DNA from: Symsagittifera roscoffensis
Lineage: Eukaryota > Xenacoelomorpha > Acoela > Convolutidae
Assembly: GCF_963678635.1 (NCBI RefSeq)
Contig: NC_087063.1
Coordinates: 26,221,649-26,285,648, forward strand
Length of the DNA: 64,000 bases
Direction: 5' to 3'
The translations under genes were made by a program, and so were the position numbers. The notes below the pieces were generated by a model. It was given only the letters and a program-made list of their open reading frames with translations. It was not told where the DNA came from and did not search any database. Shown piece by piece: positions 43,701-51,431 of the stretch. Positions within the stretch are counted from its first letter, which is position 1. Each line of letters begins with the position of its first letter.

Positions 43701-45688
43701 AGCATAAGTTGCATCAAAAGACTAGATTGCTGCAAGAAATCGTATTCATCTAAGTAGTTTGAATTTTTTGCTCGCTCATTTTAAGAGACGATAACAAGTT
43801 TTAATAACAAGGAAGGGAATTAGTACATGTCTCATTTCTTTGATAACTTTATTTAATATAATTGTGAATTCATACGAAAAGTGTTTAATTGTTAAAATAT
43901 TAAAAGTCTGAAAATGCCTCCTGCAAACATTTTTCTGTAAAATTTTTTTTTCAAACTTTTTTCTGGTGAACAATCCAACTCCTCCAAATGGTATGATTTT
44001 TTTCTCTTTTTTATCGTTTTTCAGCAAGTTGAGCACTTCTTCCAAGTTTTTCCAAGGTTTCAATCTCATTAGTTGATTATAAAAAATTCAGACTGATAAT
44101 GAGTTAATAATTTTTTTTAAAGAGCAACTTATGTTTCTAGATAATCAAAGCGCGTTTCTACATCACATTGACATCCTCCACCTCCGGAGCAGCGGAAGAG
44201 AGCGAGAGGATCTTGACTGCCCTCCGAGGTGTCCTGGACAGATACAGACAGTCTCTCAACCCCTACGTGTTCAATTACATTCTGACCGAGTTCGAGAGAA
44301 ATGTACTCATGTTGGGAGAAGTCTGGAGCTCAATCGCCATTGTCGCAGGTTGGTTGGCCAGCAGTTTAGGAAGAGTCCGACCTGTATTTGAATGACTCAA
44401 CCAGAGTCATCATTATCATTTAACTTGCAATTAGCTTAATATTTATGTTATTCGTCTGGCCAGCATTAGCTGTCATAAAAAAAAGTCGCAAAATGGGTCA
44501 CTTTGGATAAGTTTGGTGTAAAAATTGGGGGGAGAGGGATGTGCCCCCCTCTCTTGGCACGCTACTGGCATCATGCTTGGGAACAGTTCAAAAACCGATT
44601 GATGATTACAAATATTAAAAACGTTTCAGGGGTCATTACGCACCAAATGGCTGCCCCAATCATGATTAATAATTGTAAAATATCTTGATTCGCCCCGATT
44701 CAAATCAAATTTTTTGTCAGTTCTTTGCAACATTCTCTGTATAACATCGATTGCAATATTTTTCTTGTGAGTACCGGCGGGTGTGCCATAGTGTTTTTTG
44801 CGTGTGATGTAGTGATGGCGATGCTGGTCTCTCTCATCTTCATCCCCTCCCTGCCCATCTACCTCCTCGTCATTTCCCTCTTCTTCTCTGCAATGCTCAC
44901 TGCCATGGGCCTGATGGGACTGTGGGGACTCACTTACGCACTCTCCACATACGTGCAAATCATGCTCGGATTCGGTTAGCAGCTTCAGTCCATTTTGGAT
45001 ATTGATCAAAGTCCTCTAGTATTCATAATTCTTATTGACACAACAACTAATATTGCGGTAGCTGTACTCAAATTTTGAACCTATTGAGCCACATCAGAAT
45101 AAGTAATTTTGACTTTTCTCCAACAGTCCATCAAACTTTTGAAATCCAAATGCTGTCGTCATTTGAAATCCAAAGAAAAATCAAAAAGTCAATAAATTTA
45201 ATGCGCAAGGAATGTTCGACACCATTTTAAAATAAAATTTTTCGCCATTAAATTTTGTTCTAGGTCTGTGCATCGACTACATGGCACATATGGCACGTGG
45301 CTACATGGTGGCTGAAGGCTCAAACCCCCTCGAAAAAGTGAGACACACCCTTTCAACTGTCGGAGTCGCAATGTCGAATGCAGTCGTCACTTCAATCCTC
45401 GGAGTCGCAATGCTCAGTGCAGCGGGAAGCTTCGCCAACCGATCTTTCTTCAAGAGCATGTTTGTAATTTTCGTGAGCAGTTACATATTCGGAGTGTGGT
45501 TGTTTCCCGCTATTCTTTCGCTCATTGCGCCGATGCTCAATCGGCCGAAATCTCCTCTGGGCGAAAGAACAGCGATGACGCCTGATAGAAGTAATGTAAT
45601 TCAACATTTGACAGCTGAGACGTCGGCGTGTACTACATCTGTGGCAACACCTGACATAGAAGTTCCGCCAGTACCCGAAACAAGATGA
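28520..45688 (+). CDS. Patched domain-containing (PTCHD/PTR-type) membrane protein, 10 exons, 970 aa
   Basis: Ten exons with GT-AG borders join in phase to 2913 coding bases (970 residues plus stop), the usual size for Patched-related proteins of the RND superfamily, which move or sense lipids in membranes. TM1 lies at about residues 26-41. A large lumenal loop follows, with sequons in NLT, NFT, NIS and NAT contexts. TM2-TM6 form a sterol-sensing-like block (about 290-460). A Ser/Thr-rich cytosolic linker follows (about 462-535), then TM7 (about 545-566), a second lumenal loop, and TM8-TM12 (about 758-915). GxxxD motifs, thought to carry protons in RND proteins, occur in TM4 (GIGID, 353-357) and TM10 (GLCID, 830-834). 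In TM4 the second Asp common in the family (GxxxDD) is Ala358. It faces the Cys-loop receptor gene tail to tail. Subfamily and substrate cannot be told. Confidence 0.88.
28727..29355 (+). other. Intron 1 of the Patched-related gene
   Basis: AT-rich, 629 bases; I see no repeat or gene in it. Its length changes if another donor of exon 1 is used. Confidence 0.6.
29356..29644 (+). CDS. Patched-related gene, exon 2
   Basis: Residues 70-166, first lumenal loop. The acceptor is ...AACTAG and the donor is a strong GTAAGT at 29645. It ends in FQDVCAKWDG, the Cys-containing block common to Patched-related proteins. A sequon (NLT) is present. Confidence 0.88.
30221..31006 (+). mobile_element. Non-autonomous TIR element with C-rich minisatellite core (copy 1, intron 2)
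   Basis: The ends form an inverted repeat: GCACCGAAGTTTCATGGATA at the left and the complement of GCACTGAAGTTTCATGGATA at the right. Words like ATCGATTATAATCGATT recur inside both arms. The centre (about 30388-30590) is a minisatellite of CACACGTCACCC units. There is no coding capacity. A second copy, inverted, lies at 32169-33129. The superfamily is not clear and no convincing target duplication was found. Confidence 0.75.
30388..30590. repeat. C-rich minisatellite (CACACGTCACC units)
   Basis: Repeats of 10-12 bases around ACACGTCACCC, with some ACACATCACCC variants, then a CCGCCACA-rich end. It forms the core of the TIR element at 30221-31006. Confidence 0.8.
32169..33129 (-). mobile_element. 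Non-autonomous TIR element with G-rich core (copy 2, inside a LINE)
   Basis: The ends match those of the element at 30221-31006 but in the opposite orientation: GCACTGAAATTTCATGGACA at 32169, and the complement of AAGTTTCATGGATAAAAATC at the right. The core (about 32400-32700) is the G-rich counterpart of the C-rich minisatellite. It sits between two adjacent reverse-transcriptase blocks of a LINE, so it inserted after that LINE. Confidence 0.75.
32468..32695. repeat. G-rich low-complexity minisatellite
   Basis: Runs of G up to about 15 bases and GTGGGGG-type words. It is the core of the inverted TIR element and a likely G-quadruplex former. Open frames here are artefacts of composition. Confidence 0.75.
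33893..34453 (+). CDS. Patched-related gene, exon 3
   Basis: Residues 166-353. It finishes the first lumenal loop with YYFFSYAQSRKED, a family hallmark just before TM2, then carries TM2, TM3 and most of TM4. The acceptor is CTTTTTCTTTAG and the donor GTTAGT. The split Gly353 is the first residue of the GIGID motif. Confidence 0.92.
34590..35030 (+). mobile_element. Old diverged copy of the hAT-like element (intron 3)
   Basis: Blocks such as GGCGGGGGACTTTAATCCCC, CCCCTTTGGTACTATTTTATG and CGGAGAGCTCGTAAAATC follow the order of the complete element at 47965-48387 but with many changes and extra sequence between. Ends are not recognisable. It occupies most of intron 3. Confidence 0.45.
35121..35357 (+). 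CDS. Patched-related gene, exon 4
   Basis: Residues 353-432. It completes TM4 with GIGIDANLV, then a short loop (SSSEERIGRTMERAF), TM5 and the start of TM6 (SPFPAVNYLCGYM). The acceptor is CGTTTTTCAG. The donor GTATGG at 35358 is the one that keeps phase with exon 5. Confidence 0.9.
35358..35784 (+). other. Intron 4 of the Patched-related gene
   Basis: 427 bases, AT-rich. The word CAAGAATCTTTAAAAGAT occurs twice, about 100 bases apart (near 35449 and 35549). Nothing else was seen. Confidence 0.55.
35785..36000 (+). CDS. Patched-related gene, exon 5
   Basis: Residues 432-504. It holds the rest of TM6 (VNILFAWVGEGTFFLSCLCL; the TFF is conserved), then a cytosolic linker with a poly-Ser/Thr run. 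The acceptor is TTTTGTTTCAG and the donor a strong GTAAGT. Confidence 0.88.
36160..36421. repeat. Minisatellites in intron 5 (GGTCGAA units and TTGATTCCCGGTAAA units)
   Basis: From about 36165 the word GGGTCGAATYATGAGTCGAAC repeats with variation up to about 36305. At 36378-36421 the 14-base unit GATTCCCGGTAAAT repeats three times. Related GTCGA words reappear at 38760-38885, on the other side of the 622-base array. Confidence 0.75.
36571..38650 (+). repeat. Tandem array of about 622-base units in intron 5
   Basis: The landmark AACGAAACCTTTGAAAT (with variants) occurs at 36571, 37193, 37815, 38443 and 38571, giving three units of 622, 622 and 628 bases, then truncated ones. Each unit carries TTGGCCATGTTCTGGACTAA, GAGAGCGTAACACGAATTAT, and near its end GGACAGTCGGAACATTCAGG followed by GCTTTGCCCTGACATACGAG. 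Units differ by an estimated 5-15 percent by eye. No long reading frame is kept. Diverged single copies lie at 46800-47283, 52200-52725 and, inverted, at about 63390-64000. Confidence 0.85.
38651..39541 (+). other. Rest of intron 5
   Basis: It holds the GTCGA-type words near 38760-38885 and a somewhat GC-richer piece at 39000-39180 that matches nothing I recognise. Otherwise AT-rich and plain. Confidence 0.5.
39542..39945 (+). CDS. Patched-related gene, exon 6
   Basis: Residues 504-638. It holds the end of the polar linker, then TM7 (KYVTCFLLFGLGAGLGLATV) and the start of the second lumenal loop, with YYKDGSAIGEFYDARRHDF. The acceptor is CATCTTTTTAG and the donor GTATGA. It ends in phase 0. 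Confidence 0.9.
39946..40623 (+). other. Intron 6 of the Patched-related gene
   Basis: 678 AT-rich bases with no repeat or gene seen. Confidence 0.6.
40624..40806 (+). CDS. Patched-related gene, exon 7
   Basis: Residues 639-699, second lumenal loop (MNWLTLLLQYLEMTGQSLP ...). It is exactly 61 codons, phase 0 at both ends, with acceptor GACGTTTCAG and donor GTAGTT. Similar short stretches with a Trp and a helical YL occur at this place in the family. Confidence 0.88.
40807..44140 (+). other. Intron 7 of the Patched-related gene
   Basis: 3.3 kb, very AT-rich. It holds a (TA)n run at about 41071-41095, a short direct repeat AACGGGTAAGACGTAAA near 41500-41540, and a decayed LINE piece at 42680-43300. 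Nothing else was seen. Confidence 0.6.
42680..43300 (+). pseudogene. Decayed LINE reverse-transcriptase fragment (intron 7)
   Basis: Plus-strand translation in shifting frames shows LPSFVKLFEKLIF (RT block 1, about 42738), a degenerate CFRVPQR where GVPQGS is expected (about 43050), LYLDDTTM at the YxDD position (about 43157), and LDKLSFWLRSNKLKLN (about 43226), the block that follows it. Many stops are present, so it is old. It has the same orientation as the host gene. Confidence 0.55.
44141..44348 (+). CDS. Patched-related gene, exon 8
   Basis: Residues 700-769, the end of the second lumenal loop (KARFYITLTSS, the 'SRF' block of the family) and the lead-in to TM8 (GEVWSSIAIVA). The acceptor is ATGTTTCTAG and the donor GTTGGT. 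Confidence 0.88.
44349..44791 (+). other. Intron 8 of the Patched-related gene
   Basis: 443 bases. A GGGGGGAGAGGG ... CCCCCCTCTC inverted word pair sits near 44518-44553. No gene or known repeat was recognised. Confidence 0.5.
44792..44974 (+). CDS. Patched-related gene, exon 9
   Basis: Residues 769-830, TM8 and TM9 with the short LFIPS-like turn (LIFIPSLPIY) and MGLMGLWGL, up to the start of TM10. The acceptor chosen, GTGCCATAG, is the only nearby AG that keeps phase with exon 8. Its pyrimidine tract is some 20 bases upstream, so the exact border is less sure than the exon. The donor is GTTAGC. Confidence 0.82.
45264..45688 (+). CDS. Patched-related gene, exon 10 (last)
   Basis: Residues 830-970. 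It opens with GLCIDYMAHMARGYM, the GxxxD and AH of TM10, then TM11 and TM12 (IFVSSYIFGVWLFPAIL), then a cytosolic tail of about 60 residues ending VPETR. The acceptor is TTGTTCTAG and the stop TGA. Decayed copies of this exon lie downstream. Confidence 0.92.
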
Positions 45689-45857
45689 TGAAAATTTCCA
45701 AACTATTAATAATTTAATATATCAAATCTTTTTGAGTAAAAATGCAATGTATGAGGACCCTAGATATGTGTCGTTAAAAATTTTGGAGCAATGATTTTTT
45801 GATGCGTACGGTTGAATTTAAGTCTCTCAGATTGTGAAGCATTTTGACAAAATACAG

Positions 45858-46120
45858 TGCCAATAGTGTGGTTTTTTCACGCGACTCTTTCGCTCACTGT
45901 GCCCATGCTTTCTCGATCGAAACCTTTACAAAGTAAAAAAAAAACTAAAAGGCTATTTGGAAAAAAATATCAGCCAACAAGTGATGCTGAGACCTTGGCG
46001 TGTAAAAAAGCTGTGGCAGCAACAGATACAAAATTTCAGTCTAAACCCAAAAAGATGATGAAAGTTTGTGAAATGATGATTTTCACTTCATTTGAACTGT
46101 TCAGTATTACTTCTTGTTGA
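45858..46120 (+). pseudogene. Decayed copy of the end of exon 10 (ghost 1)
   Basis: GTGTGGTTTTTTCACGCGAC through CTCTTTCGCTCACTGTGCCC follows the last exon's GVWLFPAILSLIAPM stretch closely; translation gives VWFFHATLSLTVPMLSR. Further on, GATGCTGAGACCTTGGCGTG and CCCAAAAAGATGATGAAAGT match the tail up to its stop. It contains changes to the reading and lacks the rest of the gene, so it is a partial duplicate that no longer codes. Confidence 0.75.
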
Positions 46121-46799
46121 AATTAAACAACATGGAGGCTTCACCCGATGAGCTGAATACAATACATATTGAAGCCCTTAAAATGATAATAACTTGCAAA
46201 ACGTTTGGTTACTTTGCCTCTAAATGTTCGCGCTGAATCTTCGCCTCAACTCATATTTATTGGATTTTGGCAATTCTATATTCAAAAAGATTTTCAACGC
46301 TCCAATCTCCAGCTTCAAAATAACCGATGTTACGTTTAAATTTACTTTAGCTTTCAGTGAAGAGTTTTTTAATTGCGGCATCTAAGAAATTTAGGGCATT
46401 CATAGCTTGAAGCTCAACTATTTGATCTGGTCATTGTTTCATTCATTTTTCAGTTCTGATCTATTTTGCCTCCAGGATAATTTATCGCTGCCTAGATAGC
46501 CTTGAACACCCGTATTCAAGTCACTTTTATATCGAACTAGCAGAGAAAAAAAGAGCTTGCTTTTTCTCAATTTCTTATGCTATTTATTCGCAATTTTAAA
46601 ATAAACTTCTTCTTGATCCAATATAAAAAACTCCCTACTTTTGATACTAAGACATAATTTAGTTTTTGGTTTTAACGTGTCAAATAGAATTTCTAATATC
46701 ATTTTGTCAATTAATACTTGATATTTGATCAATTCCCACTCATTACGAAGCCAAACTGTGCATTTTGTGAATTTTAGGCGAATTCTGCAACAAGGACGC
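46121..46799 (+). other. Downstream part of ghost 1, no gene
   Basis: The stretch about 46435-46560 resembles 48518-48650 (shared words TTGAACAYCCGTATTCAA and TGGTTTCATT), so the duplicated unit extends beyond the exon copy. Nothing else was recognised. Confidence 0.5.
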
Positions 46800-47283
46800 T
46801 CCCTTTGTTGTTTTTTTTGTTCCAACTTTCGAAGAAAATGAAATATTTATGCTCGATGTGGTTTTTTTTTATTCAGTCAATTTTCATTGAAATAATAATT
46901 TTTAACAAAAATTTTTTATACCCCATAGAAGATATCGACTTCTTAAGTTCAAGTGTAAAAAGATACTTCACTTCCGATAATTTATTATAAAATTCTGGGT
47001 GTTTGAAAACTGCCAAATTTGCCATGTTCAGGACTAAAGTTTTTTCATAATGCTGAGATCGTAACGCGAATTATTTATGCGTGGCGAATTATACCGCACA
47101 ACAAAATCGTTCCAAATTAAATTGAGGCTAGCTAATTGGTCGTATTAATTTTACACATGGATATTGTCCAAAATGTATAGGTTTTCAATATTTTCTTTTC
47201 CCAAAAACTATTCGATATAAATTTTGGGACAGCCGGAACATTCAGGGCTTTGCCGTGATATACGAGCAGCCTTGTTTTTTCTT
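46800..47283 (+). repeat. Dispersed copy of the 622-base repeat
   Basis: It shares AACTTTCGAAGAAAATGAAA, GCGTGGCGAATTATACCGCA, TTGAGGCTAGCTAATTGGTC and the end GGAACATTCAGGGCTTTGCC with the intron 5 array, same orientation, with its first part missing. Confidence 0.75.
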
Positions 47284-47635
47284 TCATTTCCTTTGATCGT
47301 TCTGACAAATTTTTAACATGCTTAAGGCTTGTCTCTGGAATCCAAGAACATACCGACACAAAATTGTGCACCTATCCAGTGCACAGTCTGGCCTCGTAAT
47401 GTTTCACATTTTTTAGAGTATTTTTTTGGTTTATTAGACCAATTATGAAATGATCATTTTTATTTAAAAAAGATGAAAAAAGCCGGGTCATAATGATTCC
47501 CTGTTAGTGAAAAATTACTGCTTAAATGAAAGCTTTAATTGCAGTATTTTAGATAGTTTTAGTAACGTTCTTTTAAAAAGGTTTTATTTTCTAGTAGAAA
47601 TTTTTTTTGTCAATTTGGGATGCGCGAGTTTATAG

Positions 47636-47905
47636 AACCAAATTATAAAGAAAAATCAGACACATCTTTTAACTGTCGTAGTGTCGTCGTAATTTCAACC
47701 CTCGGATCCGGAATGACAAGTGCGGAAGAAAAATTTGTGAACCAAGTTTTCTTCAAGTGCAGGATTGTCAATTTTGTTAGCAGTTACAATTGTGATGATC
47801 AATGCTCTAACAACCTAAACCTTCTCAGTGCGACAGAAAAACAGTATAAGTTCTATCCTCACCCAAAACGAGATGATGACAGTATCCGAATTGTTAAAGT
47901 TTAAG
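47636..47905 (+). pseudogene. Decayed copy of exon 10 (ghost 2)
   Basis: Translation gives SVVVISTLGSGMTSAEEKF followed by VNQVFFKCRIVNFVSSY, which tracks NAVVTSILGVAMLSAAGSF and ANRSFFKSMFVIFVSSY of the true exon 10. The tail CCCAAAACGAGATGATGACA matches the region of the true stop. TM12 is largely lost. It is a second partial duplicate. Confidence 0.75.
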
Positions 47906-47964
47906 TATATCGTTTTTCAAAATTAGAATGTACTTATAGCATGCTGGCAAGATAGAGTGCCAAC

Positions 47965-48387
47965 CAGGGGCGGATTTAGTGGAAGGGCGGACCCCCCCCC
48001 CCCCACTCAGAGAATCGATTCCCTGCCGACCCAAAGGGTCCCCTCTTTAGTTGTTTTTAAGATGTCCATTTTTAACCGACTGACCTCAATATTTTTCTAA
48101 TGTCGCCTTTGGCCCCAATACATTCTAATTTTGAGCGGGAGCGCGCCCCAAAAAAAATGCAATTTATTTGTCAAAACTTTCCAAAAAGAGCCAAAAACAG
48201 CTTTTTGACCTGTTTTTTTAAATTTGCCTGCGGCGCAGAAAATTTGCCCAAAAAAGGGCCTTTTTTGTGCTTTTGGAGAGCTCGGAAAATCAATTTGGTT
48301 GACCAAAATTAAAGTGTCAAAACTTTCGTACATTTTTTGAAAATCCGCCCCCCCCCCTCCTTCGAGAAAATCCTAGATCCGCACCTG
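47965..48387 (+). mobile_element. Complete hAT-like non-autonomous element with 8-base target duplication
   Basis: The element begins CAGGGGCGGATTTAG and ends CTAGATCCGCACCTG, an inverted repeat of about 15 bases. It is flanked by GTGCCAAC (47957-47964) and GTCCCAAC (48388-48395), a target duplication of 8 bases with one mismatch. Eight-base duplications and CAG-starting ends fit the hAT superfamily. 423 bases, no coding capacity, with poly-C and poly-C/T runs near both ends. Partial relatives lie at 21237, 27909, 34590, 59500 and 60895. Confidence 0.8.
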
Positions 48388-48395
48388 GTCCCAAC

Positions 48396-49210
48396 AGAAA
48401 AAAAAATGTTTTTTTTTGGGCCAAGTATTTTAGTTTTAATGTGGCATAAATCATTATTAAGTTAATTTTAGGAAAATTTATGGAAAACATTACGGGTTAT
48501 TGATGCTGAAATATTTGATATGGTCCTGGTTTCATTATTTCCTCAATTTTGATCTTAATGACCTTATCGATTGTTCAAAATTTAATTTATGGATTGAACA
48601 TCCGTATTCAAAACAAAGCTATCTTAAATCAGCAGATTAAGAAAAAAAACGTTTTGCTTTCAAGTTTTTTGCCTTCTTTTTGTCTATTTTCAAACAAATC
48701 TCTGTCAATTAAACTGGAAAGACCAAATAACTAACAAATAAATAAAAAAAGATATATGTTTTTTTAGTATAAACTTGTCAATGATTGAGTGATACTTGAG
48801 CAATTTATTTTTGAATTTTGCAAATAGTTCTTTTTTGGTTTAATAACTGATTGATCAGGCTTTTTAGAATGATTCTATGTGAGTGATGTAAGACAAGACT
48901 TTCAAGTTGAGGTTCAAAGCTATCATCGTTTTCAGTGTTTTAGAAAATTTCAGTAACGCTAATTTGTAAGTGACGTTAAGTGAAAGTGAAAAAACATTTA
49001 GTTTGAGAGGCATGTGTTCAATTATAAACATCTTATAGAGATGCACCGCTAAACAATTTCTGCTTTTAGCTTTTGCTATAAACTGCAATTAATGAAAAGT
49101 TGTAAAAGGTATACTTGTACTGCACATAATGAATAGTTGTCTCTATACAAATGGTCAGTCTTTTTGGCTCAGCCAACAAGCGCTTCCGAGTTAATTCAAT
49201 GGGTACCGCG
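48396..49210. other. AT-rich stretch, no gene recognised
   Basis: 48396-48740 resembles 46435-46600 (the ghost-exon duplication unit). The rest shows nothing recognisable. Confidence 0.5.
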
Positions 49211-49431
49211 AAACTCGCAACAAAAGGCAACTAGCAAAAGCTAAGGAAAGCATTAACTAGCAAAAATTGAAATTTGAAATATAATTGAAGAATTTCGGTT
49301 TAAGGTCACCGGTGAGCGTTCGCTGCTGGCAAGGTCGCCGGTTGGGACCGTGTGTTGGCAAGCTCGTCGGTGAGACTGCGGCAGCGAGTATTTTGCGAGT
49401 TTTAATGGGAGTTGTTCTTTGTTGCGAGTTG
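49211..49431. mobile_element. Small TIR element (MITE-like)
   Basis: ACTCGCAACAAAAGGCAACT (49213-49232) is mirrored by the complement AGTTGTTCTTTGTTGCGAGT (49410-49429). The interior is unusually GC-rich for this window, with GTCGCCGGTTGGGACCG. No coding capacity; target duplication unclear. Confidence 0.5.
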
Positions 49432-49882
49432 TCAAATTACGAATTTATTGAAACTTGACTCTACGCGCCGCTCAACACGCATTATGTAGGTTCCTTAGAG
49501 CTGTACCATTTTGGGTAAAATCCAGTTGTACATCGATTCGATAGAAAAACTCTCCTTCGTTCAAGTAACTGTATTAATTACTCTGCAATTAAAACTTCTT
49601 GGTTAATCAATTGATGCTTGATACCTCTCTATAGTTTTCAAACTGATAATTCGACAAGACTGCTCGAATCAGATGTGATTTTGTGTTCACTTTGAAACAA
49701 AAAGTTTCCAAATTGAAATCTTGAGTTAGAGGGAAAAACATCCAGCAACTTTCCAAACAAATTATTTAAGCTAATCAGTGAACAGCAATAAGAAAATTCC
49801 TTTTTGCGCTGATTTAGTAGTATAGCAGGAGAACAGTTAGTTTTTTTGTTGAGTTTTTGAAGCCGCTCAAATTTGGCGCAAA

Positions 49883-49971
49883 GACAATTCAGCCAAAGAT
49901 AATTCAGCCGATTTAAGAGACAGACAATTCAGCCAAAAACAACTCAGACAATTCAGCCAAAGAAAAAACGG
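49883..49971. repeat. Iteron-like cluster (GACAATTCAGCCAAA)
   Basis: The word GACAATTCAGCC or a one-base variant occurs four times within 90 bases, at irregular spacing. It lies about 140 bases beyond the 3' end of the FLYWCH/MULE gene relic, and may be terminal sequence of that transposon; no matching inverted cluster was found on the other side. Confidence 0.6.
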
Positions 49972-50108
49972 GCAATTTATATTAAAGAGACCAGATAAAA
50001 GAAAAAGTTAAAACTTATTTAATTTGATTAGAGTCAGATGGCTTTCAACACTTTAACAAAGAAATGTGAAACATCAAATAACAAATTTCAAGGATCAAAA
50101 CAAACTTG

Positions 50109-51431
50109 CTATGCATAAATTTGAAGGAGCAAAGTCTTGAATACTTCTGTATATGGTCCCGATTGTAGTTTTTTTGCGTTTTGAACGAGTTTCTCGTCGG
50201 CGATTGAATACTTGGGCTTCGGTTTTCTGATAATATCACCTGACATCAGTCTCTCAACATTAATTTCGGCATTTTGTTGCTCATATTTGAAACATGTGAT
50301 CAGCTTGGGGAGGGATGGGTACTTTGCGACACGGATTTATTGAAGCTGCCATTCCATGCCTCCAATGCATTGTACGTACGAGGTTCTCCGCGGGGCACCC
50401 AATTACAAGCGTTCCAATCGGCAATGTCAAATTTTGATTTGACGCGTCTATTCCCTCGGCAGGCACCAATATAAGTGTCTTCAAAATAGTCCGATAGACT
50501 CTGAAACTTTTCTGAGTGATCCTCTTTTCGGAGCGCCTCAAAAGCAAAAATGACGTCGTCAACGGGAACGAATGCCAAGCAAATCATTTTTTTGACCTTT
50601 AGTCGAAACTCATCATCGTCCATGTACTTGCGTGTAAATCCAATTTTTTGTACATTGCGCCATACTGCCTGATCCATGTATCAGGCTGCATTTTTTTATG
50701 GCATTGCGAACAGCGGCTTCAAAACCAATGACTACTTTTTCCCCAATTGCTCTAAGCAGCCAAAAAAATTTTCATATGCGTCTTGTTAGGCAGCAGAGCA
50801 TACACCAAGGGTACAACTGCGGTTTCGATCAGACCATGAATAGTATAAATGGGTAAAGACATCTGGTGCCACTGAAACCGTTCAATGAGACACTTCTGAC
50901 TGAGAAAGCAGATCGAACGCAGGTAATCTTGCAAATACTAAAATTCGACTGTCCAACTTATCAGAATCAAAATATTGGAATGTATCACTGCTGTGTGTAA
51001 GTTTGAGAGGTTCCGGAATTTCGTCGACGCTTTCAAGATTTTTCGGTTTTGGGATGGTTCCTAAAGCTTGCTGCCTGATTCGATTTATACTCCGAATGGA
51101 TGTTGAGTAACTCGGTACTGTCGGCGCTGCGTAAAAAGGCAGTTCAATTTGGGCGTTGAATAAAATCTGTCGGGGAGCGTTACCAGTGTTTCTGGCTTTT
51201 TCGCGAACTTCGTTAGCCAACTTTTTTTTGCTTTTTTTGAGGGGCTCGGTAATTGAGCGTGCTCGGTTTTTAAGGTGAGTTCTTGCTGTTCGTCCAAATA
51301 ACTCTATGCTCTGCAATTTTCAAATGTACATTGCCACTTATTGAAACCGTTCTTAAATTTGTTTTTTCACGGTATCTAAAACCATCAAAGCGAAGATGCT
51401 TTTTTTCGCGTTCAGATAATACGAATTCCAT
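50109..51431 (-). pseudogene. Decayed FLYWCH / MULE-type transposase gene
   Basis: From ATG at 51431 the minus strand gives a FLYWCH-like start (FVLSEREKKHLRFDGFRYR), then a MULE N-terminal region (LPFYAAPTVPSYSTSIRSINRIR, ending ILVFARLPAFDLLSQS). Next is the core QMSLPIYTIHGL with VYALLPNKTHMK (50902-50780), then KVVIGFEAAVRNAIKKC, AVWRNVQKIGF, KKMICLAFVPVDDVIFAFE, YFEDTYIGACRG and NALEAWNGSF, and an end RKPKPKYSIADEKLVQNA with a stop at 50109. This is the order of metazoan FLYWCH-MULE transposases, or domesticated genes derived from them. Several frame changes separate the pieces, and the FLYWCH Cys/His ligands are not clear, so it is a dead plain DNA transposon gene. Confidence 0.75.

Noticed and set aside
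44725-44791. Open extension in front of exon 9
   Set aside because: It is in frame with exon 9 but out of phase with exon 8 by any AG present, and does not resemble the family; it is intron read-through.
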